A DNA stretch of 12,270 nucleotides, taken from contig DNFT01000072.1 in the NCBI GenBank assembly GCA_003486385.1, forward strand, positions 1 through 12,270. The letters run 5' to 3'. Source of the stretch: Eubacterium sp. Lineage in GTDB: Bacteria > Bacillota > Clostridia > Lachnospirales > Lachnospiraceae. The notes under the pieces were generated by a model that was not told the DNA's origin, ran no database searches, and saw nothing but the letters and a program-made list of their open reading frames with translations. Both the position numbers and the translations under genes were made by a program. Below, in pieces: positions 1 through 5,989 of the stretch (the stretch's first letter is position 1; the number at the start of each line of letters is the position of its first letter).

Positions 1-51
1 TTCTGATACTTTATTAATATTGGAATACTTATTATTAACAACATCTGACAT
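1..51 (-). CDS. Possible 5' end of a gene running off the left edge
   Basis: Downstream of the hydrolase gene on the minus strand, two overlapping ATG codons (at 51 and at 44) open frames that stay open to the window edge. The ATG at 44 has a GGGG ribosome-binding-site-like run about 7-8 nt upstream and would begin MLLIISIPILIKYQ, a hydrophobic start that could be a signal peptide or membrane segment. The ATG at 51 would begin MSDVVNNKYSNINK, but the purine run sits too close to it. The gap to the preceding stop codon is only about 30 nt, which fits a co-transcribed gene. Too little is visible to name a product, and the frame choice is uncertain. Confidence 0.3.
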   Translation of the reverse strand, partial: MSDVVNNKYSNINKVSE

Positions 52-81
52 TCCCCTACTTCTTACCTCATTTAACGCTTT

Positions 82-798
82 TTATTTATAACCATTCCCC
101 TGCGTGAACACCGGTGGATCATAGTCCATCGGTTTGGCAGAAAGTTTCAACTTGAAATCACAATAATCACCATCATCAAAGCAGGTATGCTCTCTGTACA
201 GTGGGGCACCCAGAATACCGAACATGACATAATCCAGATTACAGAGGTAAGGCATGTATTCTTCATATCCGTATTTTTTTGCAAAATCCGCTAGCGGACA
301 AACGAGGTTGTGATAACTGAAATCATACCCCTTTTCTGGTGGAATCTGTGTCTGTGTCTCGAAACTTCCGGGATTCTGCGCAGCGTTTAATGCATTCTTC
401 CTATCCTTTTTTAGGAACATTTTTGTAAGGAATCGGGGATTAGTAAAGATTTTACCCATCATGCTCCGTAAAAAAGACGGAATCTTTGTAAACTGACGCT
501 CATAAATCAGAATCATCAGGTGACCGCTCTGCTCTGTCGTAACACCATATTTTTTTAATACTTCACCCATGCTCACAAACATGTAAGCTCCGATAAGGTT
601 CTTTGTTCCGCTGGCAGCATCTCCGCCAATGTAGGTGAATCTTTCTAACATCTCCACCTGATAGTTTGTCCAAATTTCTTGAATGAGGGCATCATAAGAC
701 TGCCCAGTAAGCGACTCTAGTTCATAGCTGATATAATTCATGTAAGAATTTAAAGTTTTATGCCATTTTTTTAGATTTTTTTGGTAATATCCGTGCAT
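82..798 (-). CDS. L-2-amino-thiazoline-4-carboxylic acid hydrolase-like protein
   Basis: A complete protein of 238 residues. Its C-terminal half carries the family pattern: HNLVCPLADFAKKYG (about residues 163-177), then PYLCNLDYVMFG (183-194), then a cysteine/aspartate cluster TCFDDGDYCDFKL (205-217). The family is named for an enzyme of the bacterial route from DL-2-amino-thiazoline-4-carboxylate to L-cysteine. Most clostridial members are uncharacterised, so the substrate is inferred from family name only. No signal peptide or membrane segment is evident, suggesting a cytoplasmic enzyme. The start is supported by AGGAGA about 9 nt upstream of the ATG. No close operon partner is visible upstream; a possible gene start lies 30 nt downstream. 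The gene looks more A+T-rich than the central metabolic genes of the window. Confidence 0.72.
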   Translation of the reverse strand: MHGYYQKNLKKWHKTLNSYMNYISYELESLTGQSYDALIQEIWTNYQVEMLERFTYIGGDAASGTKNLIGAYMFVSMGEVLKKYGVTTEQSGHLMILIYERQFTKIPSFLRSMMGKIFTNPRFLTKMFLKKDRKNALNAAQNPGSFETQTQIPPEKGYDFSYHNLVCPLADFAKKYGYEEYMPYLCNLDYVMFGILGAPLYREHTCFDDGDYCDFKLKLSAKPMDYDPPVFTQGNGYK

Positions 799-861
799 AC
801 ATTTTCTTCTCCTATATTACCGCAATTGGCCTGTTTTCTTTATAAAAATTCACCTTTAACT

Positions 862-871
862 TGAATATTCA
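862..871. promoter_or_regulatory. Short perfect palindrome upstream of the hydrolase gene
   Basis: TGAATATTCA is a perfect 10-bp palindrome about 65 bp upstream of the hydrolase start codon. On the minus strand a TATAAA-like -10 box lies just downstream of it, so the palindrome would cover the -35 region. An operator role is inferred; a palindrome this short and A+T-rich can occur by chance. Confidence 0.25.
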
Positions 872-996
872 TTCTACAGAGACTAAAGTCATATAGCGTA
901 AAGACCCATTCGTTAAGCTAAAAATGAAAACAGAATCCTCACATGGAATATACTAAACAACAGTGCACTAAAAAGCAATAGACAGAAAGCAATTTT

Positions 997-1250
997 ATGG
1001 CAGGTCGGATGAAATTCCTGCATCTGACAAAAAGGAAAATTATCAAATTGAGTGATATAAAACCAAACTTTTCAGAACTCGCACGGTTTTATGATCTGGA
1101 TCGCAGGACTGTCAAAAAGTATTATGATGGATATGAAGGCAAAGCTGCTCACAGAGATAAACCAAGCAAACTGGATAAACATTATGATCTCATCAAACAA
1201 AAGCTTTCTATCAGAGGTTCGAATGTCCGCACTGTGTATGAGTTCATTCT
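997..1250 (+). pseudogene. IS21-family transposase IstA, N-terminal remnant
   Basis: The translated stretch holds the N-terminal helix-turn-helix of IS21-type IstA transposases: NFSELARFYDLDRRTVKKYY (about residues 25-44), followed by DGYEGK and LDKHYDLIKQKLSIRGSNVRTVYEFIL. Full IstA proteins are roughly 400-500 residues with a DDE catalytic core. Here the frame is recognisable for only about 84 residues. It then runs into sequence that is the antisense of the HAD gene and stops at 1296. No DDE core, no istB and no obvious terminal repeats are visible. It is a dead fragment and cannot transpose. The ATG at 997 lacks a convincing ribosome binding site; the ATG at 1009 (MKFLHLTKRK) is an equally likely original start. 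The end at about 1250 is an estimate of where similarity is lost. Confidence 0.75.
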
Positions 1251-2002
1251 TTCTGAGAGGGTGTCTGATATTCGGCTCTCTCACTTTCCGGGGTGAGGTT
1301 GCTTACCGCATATAAAAAGTTCATTCCTGCATTCTCGGCCACCTTCCCATCAGAACCATACTCATTTCCTACCATAAGACATTTCTCTGGTGTAATGTCA
1401 GCCTCAGGATACTTTGCAAACAGATAAGCTGCAAATTCCGCATCCGGTTTCTTAAAGCCTGCATCCGATGATATAGCTATTCCGTCAAAATACCTTACAA
1501 GACCAAGCTGCTCAAGCTCCGGCATAGTGAATATTGCCTGTGCGTTGGACAGAAGCCATACCTTCACTCCCTGCCTGTTAAGCTCCCCAAGCATATCATA
1601 CACGCCATCATACACCTTAAAGTACGCTCTCGACTCTGCCCTGAAAATATAGCCGAACACATCTGAGAATTCTCTGGTAACCATGCTGTTTTTTAATGTA
1701 CACAGCTCATAAAATACATCGGAAATATTAATTTCAATCTTATTGTCCGGGTATCTGTTCTGAAGAAGGCTGCTATATTTTCTGCATAGACGCATGTACT
1801 CTCTCTTCAATTCCTTGTGCTCATAATGAACTCCATGTCGTCTCAGAAACTTGGCAAGCTTCTTCCAGAAGTTCTTCTCCTCCTCGTCCGTATGTATATC
1901 TACCAAGGTTCCGTACAAATCAAACACAGCATGCTTAGCACCGGTCCGCTCTACTTCATTTATGACGGAATCCCTGATATCCGCAATGTTGCATATTGTC
2001 AT
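1244..2002 (-). CDS. HAD-superfamily hydrolase (haloacid dehalogenase-like, subfamily IA)
   Basis: A cytoplasmic HAD hydrolase of about 252 residues. Motif I is FDLYGTLVD (nucleophile Asp28), motif II LLSNAQ (Ser152), motif III FKKPD (Lys184/185), motif IV GNEYGSD (212-218). A helical cap domain lies between motifs I and II, typical of subfamily IA. Motif I has tyrosine where phosphatases usually have the second Asp (DxD), as in haloacid dehalogenases, so substrate and even reaction type are open. Start choice: GGAGG sits 5 nt before the ATG at 2002 (MTICNIADIRD) and overlaps a further upstream in-frame ATG at 2014 that has no site of its own, so 2002 is preferred. The last codons and the stop lie at the junction with the IS21 remnant, so the C-terminus may have been altered. 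A terminator separates this gene from glgP upstream. Confidence 0.82.
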   Translation of the reverse strand: MTICNIADIRDSVINEVERTGAKHAVFDLYGTLVDIHTDEEEKNFWKKLAKFLRRHGVHYEHKELKREYMRLCRKYSSLLQNRYPDNKIEINISDVFYELCTLKNSMVTREFSDVFGYIFRAESRAYFKVYDGVYDMLGELNRQGVKVWLLSNAQAIFTMPELEQLGLVRYFDGIAISSDAGFKKPDAEFAAYLFAKYPEADITPEKCLMVGNEYGSDGKVAENAGMNFLYAVSNLTPESERAEYQTPSQKE

Positions 2003-2070
2003 GTTGACCTCCATATTCTTATGATTTATCTATTTTTCTGTCTATGTGCGTTTTTCTTTTATAATAAGTA

Positions 2071-2098
2071 TAAAAGCAAGCCCTTAAGCCTGCTTTTA
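2071..2098 (-). terminator. Likely intrinsic terminator after glgP
   Basis: On the minus strand TAAAAGCA pairs with TGCTTTTA, extended by a G-U and two G-C pairs, giving a stem of about 11 bp around a short loop. It starts about 20 nt after the glgP stop codon. The U residues lie within the distal arm, followed by an A+U-rich stretch. A+T-rich stem ends make it nearly symmetric, so it might work in both directions, though no plus-strand gene needs it. Confidence 0.65.
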
Positions 2099-2118
2099 TA
2101 TAGGGTACAATATTCAAA

Positions 2119-4371
2119 CTATGAAAGCTTCCAGATGTCCTTGTTATACTCCGCAATGGTTCTGTCCGATGAGAAGAAGCCTGCATTTGCTATATTGTGA
2201 AGCATCTTCTTAGCCCAGCTCATTCTGTCCTCATAATCAGCGAATGCCTTATCCTTAACCTTGATGTACTCCTCAAGGTCTAAGAGTGTCATGAACCAGT
2301 CCTTGTTGAGAAGCTCATTGTAAAGGCGCTCAAGGTTCTCCTCATTGCCGATTGCAAGAAGCTCATCACTCACGATGAAATCAACCGCATCCTTTATAAC
2401 ATCACTCTTCTCATAGTAATCCATCGATACATAGTCTGCCTTTGCATAGTGCTCTATAACCACATCCGCTGTCTTTCCGAAGATATATTCATTCTCCTTG
2501 CCTGCGAACTGGCTTATCTCAACATTTGCACCATCTAAGGTTCCAAGTGTAACCGCACCGTTTAACATGAACTTCATGTTACCTGTACCTGAAGCCTCCT
2601 TAGAAGCAAGTGAAATCTGCTCGGAAATATCACATGCAGGTATAAGCTTCTCTGCCTTGGTTACATTGTAATTCTTTACCATGACAACCTTAAGATAAGG
2701 ACTTACCTCAGGGTCATTATTGACAAGCTCCTGCATGCAGAGGATAAGATGAATTATATCCTTTGCGATAACATAAGCAGGTGCAGCCTTGGCTCCGAAG
2801 ATAACCGTGATTGGTCTTGCCGGCTTCTTGCCGTCCTTGATTTCAAGGTACTTGTGAATCACATAGAGTACGTTCATCTGCTGTCTCTTGTACTCATGAA
2901 GTCTCTTAATCTGAATATCGAAGATTGAGTTCTCGTCAAGTTCAATTCCCTGTGTCTCGGACAGATAATTGGAGAGTTCAATCTTGGCATCCTTCTTAAT
3001 CTCTAAGAGCTCATTTAATACCTTCTCATCATCGACGAACTTCTCAAGCTTTTTAAGCTCAGTTGCATCCGTCTTGTAGCCGTCACCGATAAGGCTTGTG
3101 ATAAAATCGGCAAGCGGAGCGTTGCAGTGTAAAAGCCATCTTCTGAAGGTGATACCATTGGTCTTATTGTTGAACTTCTCAGGATAAATCTTGTAGAAAT
3201 TGTTAAGCTCCGAATCCTTCAAAATCTCTGTGTGAAGATATGCAACACCGTTGACACTGTAACCGTAGTGGATGTCCATATGAGCCATGTGGACTCTGTC
3301 ATCCTCATCAATGATGTACACGCTCTCATCATCGAACTTAGCGCGCACTCTCTTGTCTAACTCCTTTATGATAGGCATGAGCTGCGGAACAGCCTTCTTA
3401 AGATAAGCGATAGGCCACTTCTCAAGAGCTTCAGCTAAGATTGTGTGGTTAGTGTATGCACAGGTGTTAGTAACCTCCTTGATTGCCGCATCCATGGACA
3501 TTCCCTCCGCTGTGAGAAGTCTTATAAGCTCAGGAATAACCATTGAAGGATGTGTATCGTTAATCTGGATTGCAACATACTCGTGAAGGTCGGTAAGCTT
3601 GCAGCCTCTTTCCTTTGCTTCCTTTAAAATAAGCTGTGCGGCGTTGCTTACCATGAAGTACTGCTGATATACGCGCAGAAGTCTTCCTGCCTCGTCCGAA
3701 TCATCCGGGTAGAGGAAAAGTGTAAGATTCTTCTTAATCTCAGCCTTATCAAAATCAATGCCCTCTTTGACAATGCTCTCATCGATTGTCTCGATGTCAA
3801 AAAGATGAAGCTTGTTGGTGCGGTTATTGTAGCCTGTTACAAGAATGTCATACATTCTCGATGTAACTTCCATGCCGCCGAACTTAACCTTATAAGAAAC
3901 ATCTGTCTTGTTGAGCCAGCTCTTCTTGTCAATCCAAGGATTCTTTGTCTCATACTGTAAATTATCCTTGAATTCCTGCTTAAAAAGTCCAAAATGATAG
4001 TTAAGACCAACTCCGTCTCCGTTAAGACCAAGGCTTGCGATGGAATCAAGGAAACATGCCGCAAGTCTTCCAAGTCCTCCGTTTCCAAGTGATGGCTCCG
4101 GCTCAATCTCCTCTATCTCAGCAAGGCTTCTTCCAGCAGCATTTAACTCTGCCTTAACCTCGTCATATAATCCGAGATTAATAAGGTTGTTCGATAAAAG
4201 CTTACCGATGAGGAACTCTGCTGAGATGTAGTAGAGCTTTCTCTTACCCTCGTTGCTCTCCTTCTGCGCCGCAAGCTCGTTAACGCTTGTGAGGAGTGCG
4301 TCATAAATCTCTCTGTCCGTGCACTCTGCGATTGACTTTCCGTACTGCTTTAATACTGCTTCCTTAACCAT
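2119..4371 (-). CDS. glgP: Glycogen/maltodextrin phosphorylase
   Basis: A complete GT35 phosphorylase of 750 residues, the normal size of clostridial GlgP. It cleaves terminal alpha-1,4 glucose units from glycogen or maltodextrin with phosphate, giving glucose-1-phosphate. N-terminal landmarks are KLYYISAEFLIGK and SLGNGGLGRLAACFLDS. The pyridoxal-phosphate site is EASGTGNMKFMLNGA with the cofactor lysine at about residue 600, followed by GTLDGANVEI. No regulatory N-terminal extension of the animal type is seen. Start choice: an upstream in-frame ATG at 4455 would add 28 residues unlike the family. The ATG at 4371 (MVKEAVLKQYGK) has an AAGGTCAGG-type purine run just upstream. The gene has its own promoter about 160 nt upstream, a terminator behind it, and is divergent from an AraC-type regulator. 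Glycogen versus maltodextrin preference cannot be read from the sequence. Confidence 0.96.
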   Translation of the reverse strand: MVKEAVLKQYGKSIAECTDREIYDALLTSVNELAAQKESNEGKRKLYYISAEFLIGKLLSNNLINLGLYDEVKAELNAAGRSLAEIEEIEPEPSLGNGGLGRLAACFLDSIASLGLNGDGVGLNYHFGLFKQEFKDNLQYETKNPWIDKKSWLNKTDVSYKVKFGGMEVTSRMYDILVTGYNNRTNKLHLFDIETIDESIVKEGIDFDKAEIKKNLTLFLYPDDSDEAGRLLRVYQQYFMVSNAAQLILKEAKERGCKLTDLHEYVAIQINDTHPSMVIPELIRLLTAEGMSMDAAIKEVTNTCAYTNHTILAEALEKWPIAYLKKAVPQLMPIIKELDKRVRAKFDDESVYIIDEDDRVHMAHMDIHYGYSVNGVAYLHTEILKDSELNNFYKIYPEKFNNKTNGITFRRWLLHCNAPLADFITSLIGDGYKTDATELKKLEKFVDDEKVLNELLEIKKDAKIELSNYLSETQGIELDENSIFDIQIKRLHEYKRQQMNVLYVIHKYLEIKDGKKPARPITVIFGAKAAPAYVIAKDIIHLILCMQELVNNDPEVSPYLKVVMVKNYNVTKAEKLIPACDISEQISLASKEASGTGNMKFMLNGAVTLGTLDGANVEISQFAGKENEYIFGKTADVVIEHYAKADYVSMDYYEKSDVIKDAVDFIVSDELLAIGNEENLERLYNELLNKDWFMTLLDLEEYIKVKDKAFADYEDRMSWAKKMLHNIANAGFFSSDRTIAEYNKDIWKLS

Positions 4372-4511
4372 AATTACCTGACCTTTCCGGGCTGCTGCCC
4401 CAAAAATTGTGCTACTGATAAACCACTCACCTATTGTTGGCGAAAATGTCATCAATAATCAGCGTTATTATATTGTCATGTCTAAAAATGTTCTGTCGCT
4501 TCCTGTCCTTT

Positions 4512-4535
4512 GGCTGATACCCCGGTACCTAAGCC
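4512..4535. promoter_or_regulatory. Interrupted dyad over the glgP transcription start
   Basis: On the minus strand GGCT-TA-GGTAC, a CGGG centre, and GTATC-AGCC form an interrupted inverted repeat (4 bp plus 5 bp, 2-nt bulge, one G-T pair). It directly follows the predicted -10 box, so the expected start point (about 4528) falls inside it. It could be an operator or a stabilising 5' hairpin of the leader. No known riboswitch class was recognised in the leader (4372-4528). Confidence 0.35.
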
Positions 4536-4563
4536 TTATAATGTAACCCGTACCGTATCTCAA
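4535..4563 (-). promoter_or_regulatory. Predicted sigma-A promoter of glgP
   Basis: On the minus strand TTGAGA (4563-4558) and TATAAG (4540-4535) are separated by exactly 17 bp, each one mismatch from consensus. Transcription would start near 4528, leaving an untranslated leader of about 157 nt before the ATG at 4371. Confidence 0.6.
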
Positions 4564-4573
4564 TCAGCTTATG

Positions 4574-4615
4574 CTTGCATTATAATCTTATTTACGCATA
4601 TAAATCTTGCATTAT
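4574..4615 (+). repeat. Paired direct repeats CTTGCATTAT, 32 bp apart
   Basis: CTTGCATTAT occurs at 4574-4583 and again at 4606-4615; with one mismatch the identity extends three bases further. The 32-bp spacing is about three helical turns, so both sites face the same side of the DNA. The right copy covers the -35 box of the regulator gene. The left copy sits at about -46 to -55 relative to the predicted glgP start. AraC-family proteins commonly bind such tandem half-sites; binding here by the neighbouring regulator is inference. Confidence 0.5.
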
Positions 4616-4636
4616 TATGGCATAAAGTGGTACAAT
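4607..4636 (+). promoter_or_regulatory. Predicted promoter of the AraC-type regulator gene
   Basis: TTGCAT (4607-4612) and TACAAT (4631-4636) are spaced by 18 bp. The -10 box ends 28 bp before the start codon, leaving a short leader that contains the ribosome binding site AAGGAG. The -35 box is inside the right copy of the direct repeat, which would suit autoregulation. Confidence 0.55.
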
Positions 4637-4664
4637 TCTATCATTAAGCGAAGGAGACTCACTC

Positions 4665-5543
4665 ATGCACGGCGGAAATTACGAAAATTACCATGAAAAC
4701 AAATCCCACACAAGCGCGGGCTTCCCGTACAACACCTATCTCTGCACGATTCCTCAGGATTTTGATAGTGTCGCCCTGCACTGGCATGATGACGCAGAAA
4801 TTATATATATTAAAAAAGGACGTGGGATAGTGAGCGTTGACCTTGAGGATATCAGAGTCGAAGCCGGCGACATCGTGTTCATCCTCCCCGGCAGGCTCCA
4901 CTCGATAAGAAGCTACCCGAATGTACGCATGGAATATGAGAACATTATCTTTGACATGGAATTTCTATCTTCTAAGCTCCCCGAGCGGATGTACAGCGAA
5001 TATTTTACGCCGATGCTCGACGGAGAGCTTGAATTTCCGGTGCTGATTTCACCTGAGACGTGCAGAAAATACGCGGATGCCGCCCACTTTATCGACATGG
5101 CGGACGACTGCTGCCGTGACAGGGCGCAGGCCTACGAGATTGCGGTTAAAGGCTACCTTTTCTGTTTTTTTTCCGCACTCTTTTCCGACTGCAAGCCCGT
5201 TTCCGCCTATAAGACCAATGACAACGTGGAAAAATTAAAAAGCGTGCTGCGGCACATCGAAAAGAACTACTCAGACATCATAACAATAGATGAAATGGCA
5301 TCCTTATGCTGTTTTTCGTCATCACATTTTATGCGTTTCTTCAAACAGACCATGGGGATGCCATTCACAACCTATCTTAATGATTACCGCTTAACTCTTG
5401 CCGCCAAGTCACTTCTCGAAACGCACAAGGCGGTGCTTGAAATCGCGTCGGAGTGCGGCTTTGAGAACCTGTCCTATTTTAACAGGATATTTAAGAAAAA
5501 ATACGGCATTACACCGAGGGAATACAGGCAGAGGCAGCCTTAA
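4665..5543 (+). CDS. AraC-family transcriptional regulator with N-terminal cupin sensor
   Basis: A complete 292-residue regulator. Residues of about 37-85 form a cupin fold: ALHWHDDAEIIYIKKGRG, then GDIVFILPGRLHSIRSY, the usual sugar-sensing half of AraC proteins. The C-terminal 100 residues hold two helix-turn-helix units: ITIDEMASLCCFSSSHFMRFFK and the signature ENLSYFNRIFKKKYGITPREY. It should bind DNA as a dimer and respond to a small ligand, often a carbohydrate. The start has AGGAG 8 nt upstream. It is divergent from glgP, which makes glgP and itself the most likely targets; the ligand is unknown. It ends tail-to-tail with the yccF gene with only 2 nt between the stop codons and no terminator visible. 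Base composition is more G+C-rich than the right third of the window. Confidence 0.9.
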   Translation: MHGGNYENYHENKSHTSAGFPYNTYLCTIPQDFDSVALHWHDDAEIIYIKKGRGIVSVDLEDIRVEAGDIVFILPGRLHSIRSYPNVRMEYENIIFDMEFLSSKLPERMYSEYFTPMLDGELEFPVLISPETCRKYADAAHFIDMADDCCRDRAQAYEIAVKGYLFCFFSALFSDCKPVSAYKTNDNVEKLKSVLRHIEKNYSDIITIDEMASLCCFSSSHFMRFFKQTMGMPFTTYLNDYRLTLAAKSLLETHKAVLEIASECGFENLSYFNRIFKKKYGITPREYRQRQP

Positions 5544-5545
5544 TC

Positions 5546-5905
5546 TTATTTTACAACCGCTCCGAACGGCATGAGCGCGAGCTTCGCGAACTTAAAGAAC
5601 TGCTTTCCGAATGGTATTCCGATTATCGTGATACAGAGAATGCAGCCCCACACGGCATTTGCAAGCGCCATCGGAATTCCCGTGACAATGAGCCAGAAGA
5701 TATTCGCAATCATGCTCACCGCACCGCCTCCGTACTCGATTTCCTTTCCGAACGGGAAAAACGCAAGCCCCGCGAACTTAAAGCATTGCCTGCCGATTGG
5801 AATGCCCACAATCGTGATGCACCACAGGCACCCCGCAAGCAGCCACGAAAGTCCCGACACAAAGCCTCCAAATATGAACCATAATACATTTCCAAGACAA
5901 CTCAT
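5546..5905 (-). CDS. yccF: YccF-family inner-membrane protein (two YccF repeats)
   Basis: A 119-residue membrane protein made of two related YccF units. The first has LGNVLWFIFGG, then LWCITIVGIPIGRQCFKFAGLAFFPFGKE. The second has IANIFWLIVTG, then ILCITIIGIPFGKQFFKFAKLALMPFG. The repeated GIPxGxQxFKFAxLAxxPFG motif is the family hallmark. Hydrophobic stretches around both units predict membrane insertion. Its molecular function is unknown. Start choice: the in-frame extension back to about 5980 is encoded by two palindromic elements (5921-5943 and 5951-5989). The ATG at 5905 (MSCLGNVLWF) has GGGG 7 nt upstream and gives the normal family length. It is the last gene of a minus-strand cluster after apbE, separated by 71 nt. 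Confidence 0.85.
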   Translation of the reverse strand: MSCLGNVLWFIFGGFVSGLSWLLAGCLWCITIVGIPIGRQCFKFAGLAFFPFGKEIEYGGGAVSMIANIFWLIVTGIPMALANAVWGCILCITIIGIPFGKQFFKFAKLALMPFGAVVK

Positions 5906-5920
5906 TTTTATACCCCTGCA

Positions 5921-5943
5921 TACTGCAAGCATTGCTTGCAGTA
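5921..5943. repeat. Perfect 23-bp palindrome upstream of yccF
   Basis: TACTGCAAGCA and TGCTTGCAGTA are perfect 11-bp inverted arms around a single T. An overlapping 10-bp palindrome GCAGTACTGC (5938-5947) re-uses the right edge, so the motif TACTGC/GCAGTA appears three times. In RNA it could fold into a 10-bp stem with a 3-nt loop ending about 15 nt before the yccF start codon. An operator, a translation-controlling hairpin or a piece of the neighbouring repeat are all possible. Confidence 0.6.
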
Positions 5944-5950
5944 CTGCCAC

Positions 5951-5989
5951 CAATAAGTAGTTTGAAAGTTTTTCTTTCAAACTTTATCC
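5951..5989. repeat. Intergenic palindromic repeat, copy A (between apbE and yccF)
   Basis: The core is AGTTTGAAAG (5959-5968), a 5-nt spacer of T, and CTTTCAAACT (5974-5983), a perfect 10-bp inverted repeat. It is preceded by CAATAAG-T and followed by TTATCC. A second copy with the same core, the same spacer length and the same flanks lies at 10964-11001 in the same orientation. The apbE stop codon lies inside the right arm. The RNA would form a hairpin, but there is no U-tract after it, so it is not a normal terminator. Confidence 0.7.

Noticed and set aside
3837..4106. Minus-strand 89-codon frame inside glgP
   Set aside because: Alternate frame within a gene whose own translation is fully conserved.
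4372..4455. Upstream extension of glycogen phosphorylase
   Set aside because: The extra 28 residues are unlike the family; the ATG at 4371 fits homologue length and has a purine-rich site.
4372..4528. Riboswitch in the glgP leader
   Set aside because: No consensus of any class I know was found; only weak pairings remain, so it is listed as an open question, not a feature.
5571..5960. Plus-strand open frame of 129 codons opposite yccF
   Set aside because: It is the antisense of the yccF repeats, has no ribosome binding site, and its composition (Pro, His, Asn runs) is that of a shadow frame.
5951..5989. CRISPR repeat or ordinary terminator for the palindromic element
   Set aside because: Only two distant single copies with no spacers between them, and no U-tract after the hairpin.
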